Source: Curtobacterium sp. SGAir0471 (GTDB taxonomy: Bacteria; Actinomycetota; Actinomycetes; Actinomycetales; Microbacteriaceae). From it: a stretch of 64,000 bases of DNA. Of the stretch, positions 10,028 to 18,699 are shown piece after piece (position 1 is the stretch's first letter; every line of letters begins with the position of its first letter). The notes below the pieces were generated by a model, which was not told the DNA's origin, ran no database searches, and saw only the letters and a list, made by a program, of their open reading frames with translations. The translations under genes and the position numbers were made by a program. The stretch covers positions 2,356,001 through 2,420,000 of the forward strand of contig NZ_CP027869.1 in assembly GCF_005490985.1 (NCBI RefSeq), read 5' to 3'.

Positions 10028-10489
10028 TCAGTCGCTCAGCTCCACCACCAGCTCGACCTCGACCGGCGCGTCCAGCGGGAGCACGGCCACGCCCACCGCG
10101 CTGCGCGCGTGGACGCCGGCGTCCCCGAAGACGTCGCCCACGAGGGTCGACGCGCCGTTGGCGACGGCCGGCTGCCCGGTGAAGGACGGGTCCGACGCGA
10201 CGAACACCGTCACCTTGACGACCCGGGTGACGCGGTCCAGAGAGCCGGCCGCGGACTGCACGGCCGCGAGGGCGTTCAGCGCGGCGACGCGCGCCTGGGC
10301 GGTGGCGGTCTCGGCGTCGACCCCGGCCCCGACCTTGCCCGTGACCGGCAGCGCGCCGTCGACGAAGGGCAGCTGCCCGGCCGTGTACACGTACTGCCCG
10401 GTGACGACCGCGGGCACGTAGGCGGCGACCGGCGCGGCGACCGCGGGGACGGTCAGCCCGAGCTCGGCGAGCCGGTCCGCGACGGTCAC
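10028..10489 (-). CDS. RidA family protein
   Basis: 153-residue protein of the RidA/YjgF family, which hydrolyses reactive enamine/imine intermediates of amino-acid metabolism. Visible features are YVYTAGQLPFVDGALP near 35-50, an Ala-rich helix (QARVAALNALAAVQSAAG), VVKVTVFVASDPSF, and the C-terminal AVGVAVLPLDAPVEVELVVEL strand pattern. The GTG start overlaps the stop of the upstream DUF4177 gene by four bases (GTGA), so the two are translationally coupled. A longer Arg-rich upstream extension is rejected. Confidence 0.85.
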   Translation of the reverse strand: MTVADRLAELGLTVPAVAAPVAAYVPAVVTGQYVYTAGQLPFVDGALPVTGKVGAGVDAETATAQARVAALNALAAVQSAAGSLDRVTRVVKVTVFVASDPSFTGQPAVANGASTLVGDVFGDAGVHARSAVGVAVLPLDAPVEVELVVELSD

Positions 10490-10644
10490 GCGTCGGCCTT
10501 CGGGCGCTTCAGGTAGGCGACGAGCCCGCCCTCGGGACCGGTGACGACCTGGACCAGCTCCCACCCCTCGTCGCCGTGCGCGTTGAGGATGGCGGCGGTG
10601 TTGTGGATCATCAGCGGCGTGGTGAAGTACTCCCAGCGAGTCAT
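10486..10644 (-). CDS. Small DUF4177-like protein
   Basis: A 52-residue gene: MTRWEYFTTPLMIHNTAA, then LNAHGDEGWELVQVVTG and a C-terminal AYLKRPKA. The W-E-Y start and GDEGWELVQV core are typical of DUF4177, a small soluble family of unknown function. AAGGAA precedes the ATG by four bases. It is coupled to the RidA-like gene. In actinobacteria this small gene commonly sits divergent from the PASTA-type penicillin-binding protein, as here. Confidence 0.75.
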   Translation of the reverse strand: MTRWEYFTTPLMIHNTAAILNAHGDEGWELVQVVTGPEGGLVAYLKRPKADA

Positions 10645-10681
10645 GCGGTTCCTTGCCAGCCTTTCAGTCGTGGGCGTCGTT

Positions 10682-10695
10682 TAGGCTGCATCCTA
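10682..10695. promoter_or_regulatory. Overlapping divergent promoters, ponA and DUF4177 gene
   Basis: On the plus strand TAGGCT (10682-10687) ends seven bases before the ponA ATG, so ponA is probably leaderless. On the minus strand TAGGAT (10695-10690) could serve the DUF4177-ridA pair with a leader of about 40 bases. The two boxes are two bases apart, so the promoters should compete. Confidence 0.45.
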
Positions 10696-13256
10696 TGTCT
10701 GCCCAGAAGTCTGCCTCGCGGACCAAGCCCGTCTCCGCGATCGGCGCCTTCGTCGGTTTCGTCGGCTTCAGCGCGCTCGCCGGTCTGCTGGTGACGATCG
10801 GGGTCACCCCGGCGATCGCCGTCGCCGGCGTCACCACGACCTCGACGATCGGCGTGTTCGAGTCCCTGCCGGAGTACATCGAGATCGGTGACCTCCCGCA
10901 GCGCAACGAGATCTACGCGTACAGCAACGGGCAGCCGGTCAAGCTCGCGACGGTCTACGACCAGAACCGCGAGGAACTCCAGTACGACCAGATCAGCGAC
11001 CAGCTGAAGAACGCCGCGATCGACGGCGAGGACAAGCGGTTCTGGGACCACGGTGGCGTCGACATGACCTCGCTCGTCCGCGCGGGCGTCGGCAGCATCG
11101 CCGGCGGGCTCGGTGAGTCCGGCGGTGGATCGACCCTGACGATGCAGCTCGTGCGCAACATCAAGATGCAGCAGGCCCTCGAGCAGCCGACCGAGGAAGC
11201 GCGTCAGAAGGCGTACAACGACGCCGTCGAGCAGACCATCCCCCGCAAGCTCGAGGAGATGAAGCTCGCCATCGGCCTGGCGAAGAAGTACTCGCACAAG
11301 GAGATCCTCACCGGGTACCTCAACATCGCCTACTTCGGCGACCAGACGTACGGCGTGCAGGCCGCCGCGCAGCACTACTTCAACAAGTCGGCCACCGACC
11401 TCACCCCGGCCGAGGCAGCCTCGATCCTGGCGATCGTGCAGTCGCCGAACACGCGCAACCTGGCGAAGGAGGAGAACTACGCGGCCAACAAGGCCCGCCG
11501 TGACGTGATCCTCAAGTCGATGTACGCGCAGAAGCACCTGTCGAAGGAGGAGTTCGACCAGGCGATCGCGTCGGACCCCAAGGACTACGTGCACCTGACC
11601 GAGCCGAGCCAGGGCTGCCAGTCCGCGGCCGGCAACGGCGCGCAGTTCTTCTGCGACTACGCGGTGAAGGTCGTCAAGCAGATGTCGCAGCTCGGCGGCA
11701 CCCAGAAGGAGCGCGACCAGGCGTGGCGCAACGGCGGGTACACGATCCAGACGACGCTCGACATCAACCTGAACGGCCAGCAGAAGGACCTGCTGAACAA
11801 GTACGACCCGAACACCGAGTCGCGGCTGCAGCTCGGCAGTGCGCTCAACTCGGTCGAGGCGACGACCGGCCGCATCCTGACGATGGCGCAGAACAAGGAC
11901 TACGACCAGTCCCTGCAGTCCCCGCCGACCGCGACGTCGATCAACTACAGCGTGGACAAGGAGTACGGCGGTTCCATCGGCTTCCAGGTCGGGTCGACCT
12001 ACAAGGTGTTCACCCTGCTCGACTGGCTGAAGGCCGGTCACGGGCTGAACGAGACCGTCAACGGGACGCCGCACAACACGTCGCGGTGGACCCAGTGCGG
12101 TTCGACGATCACCTCCCCGTGGGCGCCGAAGAACGACTCCGCCGGTGAGCGTGGTCAGTTCACGGTGGCCCGCGCGACGGCCCTGTCGGTGAACGCCGCG
12201 TTCGCCTCGATGGCCGCGAAGCTCGACCTCTGCGACATCCGCCAGACCGCCATGGACCTCGGCGTGCACTCCGCGGACGAGAAGACCGAGCTGAACGCCT
12301 ACCCGTCGTCGATCCTCGGCACGAACAACATCGCGCCCCTCACCATGGCGTCGGCGTACGCGACCATCGCGAACAACGGGACCTACTGCGCCCCGATCGC
12401 GATCGACCAGGTCACCGACGCGACCGGCAAGCAGCTCGGCGGCCAGCCCCAGCAGTGCAAGCAGGTGCTCGACCCGAGCGTCGCCGCGACCGCGGCCTTC
12501 GCCATGCGCGGCACGATCCAGTCCGGTACCGCCGTCGGCGCGCAGACCCCGGACGGCACCCAGCTGTTCGCGAAGACCGGCACGACGGACAACGCAGAGC
12601 AGATCTGGCTCGTGGGCGCGAGCTCGAAGGTCGCCACCGCCTACTGGCAGGGCAACACCGACGGCGCGAAGACCAGCCTGCGGAAGTACAGCAGCGGAGC
12701 GGGCTACGGCACCTACGCGACGCAGCGCGCACACGTGTGGCAGCAGGCGATGATCCCGATCAACCAGCTGCACCCGGCCGACCCGTTCCCGACGCCGTCG
12801 CAGACCGCCCTGCGCGGGAACAGCGTGGCCGTGCCCGACGTCTCCGGCAAGACCGCGGACGAAGCCCGCGCCACCCTCGCCGGGGCTGGCTTCACATACG
12901 TCGACGGCGGCACGCAGCCCGGCGGCGGCACCCCCGGGACGGTCTCGTCGACCTCCCCGGCGGCGGGTTCGCTCCTGTCGACCGGGTCGAGCGTGACGGT
13001 GTTCACGACCGACGGCAGCCAGACGACGGTCCCGCAGATCACCGGCAAGAACGTCAGCGACGCGCGCAGCGCCCTGCAGGGGGCGGGCATCACGAACGTC
13101 GCCCTGGCCGGTGACTTCGCCAAGGGCGACGGCGGCAACCAGTGCACGGTCGCCGCGGTCGACCCGGGCGAGGGCACCGCGGTCGGCAAGGACACGACCG
13201 TCACGGTGCAGCTGTTCGGCGACAAGGACGGCAAGGCGCCGAAGGACTGCAAGTGA
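10695..13256 (+). CDS. ponA: Class A penicillin-binding protein with PASTA domains
   Basis: Bifunctional cell-wall synthase of 853 residues, like mycobacterial PonA2. It has a short cytoplasmic tail and a membrane helix (AIGAFVGFVGFSALAGLLV). The glycosyltransferase domain shows EDKRFWDHGG and GGGSTLTMQLVRN. The transpeptidase shows STYK (catalytic Ser), SVN and KTGTT. Two C-terminal PASTA repeats start VAVPDVSGKTADEAR and TTVPQITGKNVSDAR. The start chosen is ATG MSAQKSASRTKP; an upstream in-frame extension lacks the family's N-terminal form. The next gene overlaps by four bases. Confidence 0.95.
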   Translation: MSAQKSASRTKPVSAIGAFVGFVGFSALAGLLVTIGVTPAIAVAGVTTTSTIGVFESLPEYIEIGDLPQRNEIYAYSNGQPVKLATVYDQNREELQYDQISDQLKNAAIDGEDKRFWDHGGVDMTSLVRAGVGSIAGGLGESGGGSTLTMQLVRNIKMQQALEQPTEEARQKAYNDAVEQTIPRKLEEMKLAIGLAKKYSHKEILTGYLNIAYFGDQTYGVQAAAQHYFNKSATDLTPAEAASILAIVQSPNTRNLAKEENYAANKARRDVILKSMYAQKHLSKEEFDQAIASDPKDYVHLTEPSQGCQSAAGNGAQFFCDYAVKVVKQMSQLGGTQKERDQAWRNGGYTIQTTLDINLNGQQKDLLNKYDPNTESRLQLGSALNSVEATTGRILTMAQNKDYDQSLQSPPTATSINYSVDKEYGGSIGFQVGSTYKVFTLLDWLKAGHGLNETVNGTPHNTSRWTQCGSTITSPWAPKNDSAGERGQFTVARATALSVNAAFASMAAKLDLCDIRQTAMDLGVHSADEKTELNAYPSSILGTNNIAPLTMASAYATIANNGTYCAPIAIDQVTDATGKQLGGQPQQCKQVLDPSVAATAAFAMRGTIQSGTAVGAQTPDGTQLFAKTGTTDNAEQIWLVGASSKVATAYWQGNTDGAKTSLRKYSSGAGYGTYATQRAHVWQQAMIPINQLHPADPFPTPSQTALRGNSVAVPDVSGKTADEARATLAGAGFTYVDGGTQPGGGTPGTVSSTSPAAGSLLSTGSSVTVFTTDGSQTTVPQITGKNVSDARSALQGAGITNVALAGDFAKGDGGNQCTVAAVDPGEGTAVGKDTTVTVQLFGDKDGKAPKDCK

Positions 13257-14209
13257 GCCGCGGTCGCGCCGCGCTGGGAGTGATCGCAGCGGGCGCGGCC
13301 GTCGGGGCGGCGACGGCAGCGTGGGGTTCCCTCGTCGAGCGTCGTCGCTTCGGCATCCGCTGGGAGACGATCCCGGTGCTGCCGGCGGGCTCGCGGGACG
13401 TGACGGTCCTGCACCTCTCCGACATCCACATGGCCCCGTGGCAGGCCGACAAGCAGCAGTGGCTGCGCGACCTCAGCCTGGTCGAGCCGGACTTCGTCGT
13501 GAACACGGGCGACAACCTCGGACACCCCACGGCGAACGCTGCGGTCGAGTACGCGCTGGAGCCGTTCCGGGGCATCCCCGGGGCCTTCGCGCACGGCTCG
13601 AACGACTTCTACGGCCCCACGCCGCGCAATCCGTTCAAGTACTTCACGGGCCCGAGCGCGCACCACACCGGGAACCGACAGGTCGAGCTCGACATCGATC
13701 GACAGACCGCGTTCTTCGAGTCGCTCGGCTGGCTCGACGTCAACGACCGGGCGCACGCGATCGAACTCCGTGGGTCGCGGTTCGAACTCTTCGGCACCTC
13801 GGACGCGCACCGCGACTGGGACCGCCTCGACCTGCTCCCCACGAACGTCGACGAGATGCGCAGCGCCGTGCCGTGGACCGAGGACGAGGACGGCCCCTCC
13901 GCCGTCGCCCTCGGCATCACGCACGCGCCGTACCGCCGCGTGCTCGACGCCTTCGTCGACCAGGGCGCCGACGTCGTGTTCGCCGGGCACACCCACGGCG
14001 GCCAGGTGCAGGTGCCCGGGGTCGGCGCACTCGTGACCAACTCGGACCTCCCCCGGCAGTACGTCAGCGGCCTGCACCGGTGGCAGCACCGCGGGCACTG
14101 GTCGTGGCTCGAGGTCTCGGCAGGCATCGGCACGTCGATCTACGCTCCGGTGCGGTTCTCCTGCCGTCCCGAGGCCGTCGTCGTGACCCTCACCGCGAAG
14201 ACCTGCTGA
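13253..14209 (+). CDS. Membrane-anchored metallophosphoesterase
   Basis: A 318-residue calcineurin-like phosphoesterase with an N-terminal hydrophobic segment (ALGVIAAGAAVGAATAAWG). Metal ligands are in LSDIHM, TGDN, GSND (replacing the usual GNH), GITHAP and GHTHGG. The GTG start overlaps the ponA stop (GTGA). The ponA2-phosphoesterase pair is conserved in actinobacteria (Rv3682-Rv3683 in M. tuberculosis), suggesting an envelope role. The substrate is unknown; lipid-linked phosphates are a guess. Confidence 0.88.
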   Translation: MSRGRAALGVIAAGAAVGAATAAWGSLVERRRFGIRWETIPVLPAGSRDVTVLHLSDIHMAPWQADKQQWLRDLSLVEPDFVVNTGDNLGHPTANAAVEYALEPFRGIPGAFAHGSNDFYGPTPRNPFKYFTGPSAHHTGNRQVELDIDRQTAFFESLGWLDVNDRAHAIELRGSRFELFGTSDAHRDWDRLDLLPTNVDEMRSAVPWTEDEDGPSAVALGITHAPYRRVLDAFVDQGADVVFAGHTHGGQVQVPGVGALVTNSDLPRQYVSGLHRWQHRGHWSWLEVSAGIGTSIYAPVRFSCRPEAVVVTLTAKTC

Positions 14210-14248
14210 GCGGACCAGCGCCGCGACGCGCCCGGGCGTTCCACGGAT

Positions 14249-14280
14249 GGTCGTGAGCACCCTCGAACGTCCGGTAGACT
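14249..14280 (+). promoter_or_regulatory. Promoter of tRNA-Pro
   Basis: The -10 TAGACT (14275-14280) is preceded by GGTCGTGAGCACCCTCG. Nearly the same 17-mer lies at the same distance from the -10 of the tRNA-Ser gene at 42.8 kb. The -35 is probably within GTGAGC. Confidence 0.55.
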
Positions 14281-14314
14281 TTCCTGGTCGCTCCGGTTCG
14301 GAGCAACCACACCG

Positions 14315-14389
<75 letters not shown>

Positions 14390-14410
14390 ACTGTGTTGAG
14401 ACAGTAGAAC

Positions 14411-14446
14411 AGCAGGGCCCTGATCCAGTCAGATCGGGGCCCTGCT
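14411..14446 (+). terminator. Terminator after tRNA-Pro
   Basis: Fifteen-base stem (AGCAGGGCCCTGATC with GATCGGGGCCCTGCT) containing one wobble pair, loop CAGTCA, followed by GCTTCG. Stable, but without a U tract. Confidence 0.75.
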
Positions 14447-14542
14447 GCTTCGTGCGCCCGCAATCCGTGCCTGTGCCTGTGGACACACCCGCAGCCGGTG
14501 GGGCGAGCCGACGGGCACGATCCCGCTACGCTCGCAACCGTC

Positions 14543-15571
14543 ATGTCGATCCCCGCACCGCTCGCCGCCGTCCTCGCGGAGATCGGCGCCCGCTTCCCGG
14601 AACTCGCCGACGACCCGGTCCTCGCACAGAGCCTGCTCGAGAACGTGACGTCCATGATCAGCGACGCCCACGAGCGCTACGCGGCCGGCGGCGGCACGGC
14701 GAGCGTCGTGAGCGACCGCTACCTGGACCCGGCGCACCTCGCGACCGGCGCGCTGCACGCCGAGCACGCCCAGCACCCGGCCGGCGCCATGCTCGCGGCC
14801 GAGATGCTGTTCGACGCCTACCTGCCGGTCTTCGTGGACGAGGTCGACGCGCACACCACCGACGAGGTGCTCCGCGCCACCCGAGCGCTGCACGCGGGCG
14901 TCTGGAGCCGGTTCCCCGCCGGCGCGATCGCGTACACCGAAGCGCTGCGGCAGCGCGTGACCACGACCAACCTCGACTCGCGCGAGCAGATCGCCCGGGA
15001 CCTGCACGACCGCGTCGCGCACGGGGTCCTCGCCGGTCTGCAGCGGCTCGACCTGGTCCTGCTGACCGACCCCGACGACAGCGAGCGGACCGCGCAGCTC
15101 GAGGCCGCCGCGCGGCTGCTGCGCGGAGCGCTGACCGACGTGCAGGACCTCGCCCTGTCCCTGCACGCTCGGGTCGGTGACGACCGCCTCGACGACGCCC
15201 TCCGCCGCCACGTCGACGACCTGTTCCCCGGGGACGACCGACTCGTGATCACGACGACGGGGGTCGCTGGCACGCTGCCGAACTGGAAGGCCGAGGAGGC
15301 GTTGACGATCCTGCTCGAAGCGCTCACCAACCGACGGAAGCACGCACCCGGGTCCGCGGCGACGGTGGAGTTCGCCTGGTCGCCGGCGACGGTCGTCGTG
15401 ACGGTGCGGGACGACGGACCCGGCTTCACGCCGGGCGCCGTCCCGGAGGGCCGGCTCGGTCAGCGGACCATGCGGGAGCGTGCGGGTGTGCTCGGCGCCC
15501 GACTCGACGTCGAGAGTGCGCCCGGCGCGGGCACCACCGTCCGGCTGACCGTCCCGAGGGGGGCCCTGTGA
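14543..15571 (+). CDS. Soluble NarL-type sensor histidine kinase
   Basis: A 342-residue kinase without membrane segments. The N-terminal 150 residues are an unrecognised helical sensor region. The HisKA_3 dimerisation motif is REQIARDLHDRVAHGVLAGL, with the phospho-acceptor His in DLHDR. The ATPase domain has an N-box-like EALTNRRKHA, then VRDDGPGF and GAGTTVRLTV. It overlaps the response regulator by four bases, so they are a cognate pair. The start is MSIPAPLAAV; there is no Shine-Dalgarno, and TACGCT lies ten bases upstream. The signal is unknown and must be cytoplasmic. Confidence 0.85.
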   Translation: MSIPAPLAAVLAEIGARFPELADDPVLAQSLLENVTSMISDAHERYAAGGGTASVVSDRYLDPAHLATGALHAEHAQHPAGAMLAAEMLFDAYLPVFVDEVDAHTTDEVLRATRALHAGVWSRFPAGAIAYTEALRQRVTTTNLDSREQIARDLHDRVAHGVLAGLQRLDLVLLTDPDDSERTAQLEAAARLLRGALTDVQDLALSLHARVGDDRLDDALRRHVDDLFPGDDRLVITTTGVAGTLPNWKAEEALTILLEALTNRRKHAPGSAATVEFAWSPATVVVTVRDDGPGFTPGAVPEGRLGQRTMRERAGVLGARLDVESAPGAGTTVRLTVPRGAL

Positions 15572-16188
15572 CCGCCGTCACCCACGTCGCGCTGGTCGAC
15601 GACCACCGACTCTTCCGCGAGGGACTCGCGACGATCCTGTCCGCCGTGCCGACGATCCGCGTGGTCGCGCACGGGGAACGACCGTCCGACGTGCTCGACT
15701 CCCCCGAGGCCGCTGCGATCGACGTGCTCCTGCTCGACGTCGAGCTCGACGGGCCCCCGGCACGGACCACCATCGCCACCGTGCGTCGCACCCACCCGCA
15801 CATCAGCGTCGTCGTGCTGACGATGCACCGCGACGCGGTCCTCCGCCGTGCCCTGCTCGACGCCGGCGCGGTGGACTTCGTGACGAAGGACGTCCCGAGC
15901 CGCGAACTCGTCGGTCGGATCGTCCGCGCGTCCCGCGCGGGAGCGGCACCGGTGACCTTCCCCGTCGACCTCGTCACCGACGCGCGTGCCGGCTCGCCGC
16001 TGAGCGACCGCGAGCTCGAGGTGCTCCGGCTCGTCGCCGCCGCACGGTCGAACGCCGAGATCGCCGCCGACCTCGGGCTCGCCGTCGGGACGGTGAAGCG
16101 GCACGTCTACAACGTGTACCGGAAGCTCGACGTCGGGACGCGGATCGCGGCGATCACCGCGGCGACGCGCCTCGGCCTGTTGGCCTGA
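15568..16188 (+). CDS. NarL/LuxR-type response regulator
   Basis: A 206-residue regulator. The receiver has an acidic pair in VALVDDHRLF, the phospho-acceptor Asp in VLLLDVEL, and the switch lysine in FVTKDVPS. The C-terminal LuxR helix-turn-helix is SDRELEVLRLVAAARSNAEI, then GLAVGTVKRHVYNVYRKL. The GTG start is inside the end of the kinase gene. Targets are not evident; it is the partner of the soluble kinase. Confidence 0.9.
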   Translation: MTAVTHVALVDDHRLFREGLATILSAVPTIRVVAHGERPSDVLDSPEAAAIDVLLLDVELDGPPARTTIATVRRTHPHISVVVLTMHRDAVLRRALLDAGAVDFVTKDVPSRELVGRIVRASRAGAAPVTFPVDLVTDARAGSPLSDRELEVLRLVAAARSNAEIAADLGLAVGTVKRHVYNVYRKLDVGTRIAAITAATRLGLLA

Positions 16189-16203
16189 CCGAGTCCGCGA
16201 CCG

Positions 16204-17241
16204 CTAGACCGTCGCGCCCGCCGGCACCAACCGCCCCTCGGCCTGCAGCGACGCCACCACGTCGAGCGCCTGGTGCCGGTAGCGGGCCTGCGCAGCGCCC
16301 GGAGCGACGATGACGCCGTCGGCCCCGGTCGACGCGACCAGCTCGTTGAGCTTCGCCGCGACCTGGTCCCGCGACCCGTACGCCTGCCGCTCGGTCCGCG
16401 CGGCGATGAACCGACGCTCGAGGTCCGAGAACTCGTACGCGCGGGCCTCGTCCATCGACACCGGCTCGGGCTTCGCCCCCTGCCGCATCCGGATGAACGA
16501 GATCATCCCCGGCGCGCTCTGCTCCTCGACGACCGCCGGGTCCTCGTCGGTGACGACCTGAACGCCGATCAGCGCGTTCGGCGTCTGCCGGAACCTCGAC
16601 GGCCGGAACGAGTCCCGGTAGAGCGCGAGCGCCGCCTCGGTGTTGTCCGGCGCGAAGTGGTGCGCGAAGGCGAACGACACCCCGAGCGCACCCGCGACCT
16701 GCGCACTGTAGCCCGAGGAACCGAGGAGCCAGAACTCCGGCACGTCGCCGTAGCCCGGCACCGCGCGGATGCGCGACAACGGGTTCGACGCGTCCATCCC
16801 GGTGAAGAACCCGATGAGGTCGGCGAGCTGCTGCGGGAAGTCGTCGACGTCGAGTCGGTCGGTCCGGCGCAGCGCCATCGCGGTCGCACCGTCGGTCCCG
16901 GGAGCCCGGCCGATGCCGAGGTCGACGCGGTCGCCGTACAGCGCGCGCAGGGTGCCGAACTGCTCGGCGATGACGAGCGGCGCGTGGTTCGGCAGCATCA
17001 CGCCCCCGGAGCCGATCCGGATGCGCGACGTCGCGGCACCGACCGCGCTCAGCAGGACCGCCGGCGCGGACGACGTGATGCCCGGCATGCCGTGGTGCTC
17101 CGCAACCCAGACGCGCTCGTACCCGAGCTGCTCGGCGTGCACGGCCATGTCGATCGAGCCCTGCAGGGCCTCGGTGTTCGACTGGCCGTACTCGCGGGTG
17201 GCCAGGTCGAGGACGGACAGGTGCACGGTGGCGTCGCTCAT
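16204..17241 (-). CDS. LLM-class flavin-dependent oxidoreductase
   Basis: A 345-residue luciferase-like monooxygenase family protein (MsnO8-like subgroup). It opens [20 protein letters not shown], then [40 protein letters not shown] and [15 protein letters not shown], the TIM-barrel motifs of the F420/FMN family. Converges on the response regulator gene with a 15-base gap. No Shine-Dalgarno is obvious. The substrate is unknown. Confidence 0.88.
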   Translation of the reverse strand: MSDATVHLSVLDLATREYGQSNTEALQGSIDMAVHAEQLGYERVWVAEHHGMPGITSSAPAVLLSAVGAATSRIRIGSGGVMLPNHAPLVIAEQFGTLRALYGDRVDLGIGRAPGTDGATAMALRRTDRLDVDDFPQQLADLIGFFTGMDASNPLSRIRAVPGYGDVPEFWLLGSSGYSAQVAGALGVSFAFAHHFAPDNTEAALALYRDSFRPSRFRQTPNALIGVQVVTDEDPAVVEEQSAPGMISFIRMRQGAKPEPVSMDEARAYEFSDLERRFIAARTERQAYGSRDQVAAKLNELVASTGADGVIVAPGAAQARYRHQALDVVASLQAEGRLVPAGATV

Positions 17242-17285
17242 GCGGACGACAACCGTCGCCGCCCCGCGCGCATTCCGTACCACGG

Positions 17286-17333
17286 GACGGACGGGAGGCT
17301 CGTGGCGGCGCCGCCACGGGCCTCCTGTCCGTC
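17286..17333. terminator. Dispersed hairpin, family I, after tdk operon
   Basis: Twenty-two-base arms (17286-17307 and 17312-17333) pair with only two G-U wobbles around loop GCGC. The outer arm is GACGGACGGGAGGC. It matches the element at 24184 except for a few bases. Position between tdk and the next minus-strand gene fits a terminator. Confidence 0.8.
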
Positions 17334-17362
17334 AACGGATCACCCGACCGACGTGGGCCGGG

Positions 17363-17998
17363 TCAGTGCGCGAGCTCGCCGTCGAGCCGTCCGCCGGATT
17401 CGCTGAGGTAGCAGTTCGCGCACAGCGACTCGTACGTGACGTCGACGCCGTCGATCGCGACCTGCGATCCGTCGAAGACGAAGCGGCCGTCGACCTTCCG
17501 GGCGTTGAACACCGCCTTGCGACCGCAGCGGCAGATGGTCTTGAGCTCCTCGAGCGAGTGCGCGACCTCGAGGAGCCGTGCACTGCCGGGGAACGCCTCG
17601 GTGCGGAAGTCCGTGCGGATGCCGTAGGCGAGCACGGGGACCTCGTCGAGCACGGCGATCCGGAGCAGGTCGTCGACCTGCCGCGGGGTGAGGAACTGCG
17701 CCTCGTCGACGAGCACGCAGCTCACCGGACGCACCATGCCGTCGAGCCGGTCCGACTCCGGGTCGCTCGCGCCGGCCTCCGCGACCGCCGCCCGGACGTC
17801 GTCGTGCGGGGCGAAGACGACGTCCACGGCGCGGGTGACGCCGAGCCGGGAGACGATCTCGCGGTCACCCTTGGTGTCCACCGACGGCTTCGCCAGCAGG
17901 ACGCGCTGCCCGCGCTCCTCGTAGTTGTACGCCGCCTGCAGGAGCCCGGTGCTCTTGCCGCTGTTCATCGCGCCGTACCGGAAGTAGAGCTTCGCCAC
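17363..17998 (-). CDS. tdk: Thymidine kinase
   Basis: Salvage enzyme phosphorylating thymidine to dTMP; 211 residues. It has P-loop GAMNSGKST at residues 9-17, the Walker B/lid region VLVDEAQFLTPRQVDDL, and a zinc site from CRCG and CANC near the C-terminus. The GTG start overlaps the preceding response regulator's TAG by one base. It is the last gene of a signalling cassette, an unexpected place for a nucleotide-salvage enzyme. Confidence 0.95.
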   Translation of the reverse strand: MAKLYFRYGAMNSGKSTGLLQAAYNYEERGQRVLLAKPSVDTKGDREIVSRLGVTRAVDVVFAPHDDVRAAVAEAGASDPESDRLDGMVRPVSCVLVDEAQFLTPRQVDDLLRIAVLDEVPVLAYGIRTDFRTEAFPGSARLLEVAHSLEELKTICRCGRKAVFNARKVDGRFVFDGSQVAIDGVDVTYESLCANCYLSESGGRLDGELAH

Positions 17999-18699
17999 TA
18001 CGCGAGGAACCCGTCCTCGGCGGCACGGCGGATGAGGTCCGACTTCTTCGACGCGGGACGCCCGACCTTGCTGTACTTCTCACGCACGCGACGCAGGTAG
18101 GTCTTGGCGGTCTCGTACTGCACGTTCATCTGCGCGGCGACCTCGTTCGTCGAGTAGCCCGACACGTACAGGCGGAGCGCCTCTTCCTCGCCCGCACTGA
18201 GCTTCGGTCGCTGGTGGGCGTTCGCGCCGGTCGGCAGCGGCCGCCAGTCGCGCTGCGGCGGGGTCTCCCGCGAGACCCCCATGACCTCGCGCGCGACGTC
18301 CATGACCTCGCGCATCGGCAGCGACTTCGACAGGAAGGCCGCGGCGCCGGCGGCGAGCGCACGGTCCCGCGACTCGCGGCTGTCGACGCTCGACAGCACG
18401 ATGACCTTCGCCCCGGCGGCCCGGCAGGTACGGACCCGCGCCTCGATCGACACCGGCTCCTTGAGCTGGAAGTCGAGGAACACGAGGTCCGTCGGGAAGT
18501 TCTCGCTGTGCACCATCTCGAGCCACGTGTGCGCGGTCAGGGCGAGGTCGAAGTCGAAGGCGTTCACGGCGATCCAGCTCGACAGGCTGTCGAGCAGCAC
18601 CTCGTGGTCGTCGAGGATCGCCAGCCGCACGCGTCGGGTTCCGGGCTGCGGGAGCGGGGGCACGCCCTCCGTGGTCCGGTTCGGGTCAGTGCTGGTCAT
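17998..18699 (-). CDS. LuxR-type response regulator
   Basis: A 233-residue regulator with an N-terminal tail of about 20 residues. The receiver has ILDDHEV, the phospho-acceptor Asp in DLVFLDFQL, and the switch lysine in AAFLSKSLPM. The C-terminal helix-turn-helix is LSAGEEEALRLYVSGYSTNE then AKTYLRRVREKYSKVGR. Its start lies 14 bases inside the end of the upstream membrane gene. Likely partner of the kinase two genes upstream. Confidence 0.88.
   Translation of the reverse strand: MTSTDPNRTTEGVPPLPQPGTRRVRLAILDDHEVLLDSLSSWIAVNAFDFDLALTAHTWLEMVHSENFPTDLVFLDFQLKEPVSIEARVRTCRAAGAKVIVLSSVDSRESRDRALAAGAAAFLSKSLPMREVMDVAREVMGVSRETPPQRDWRPLPTGANAHQRPKLSAGEEEALRLYVSGYSTNEVAAQMNVQYETAKTYLRRVREKYSKVGRPASKKSDLIRRAAEDGFLA

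Noticed and set aside
14498..14543. Longer start for the soluble histidine kinase
   Set aside because: The extra 15 residues overlap the likely promoter region and are not hydrophobic or conserved-looking.
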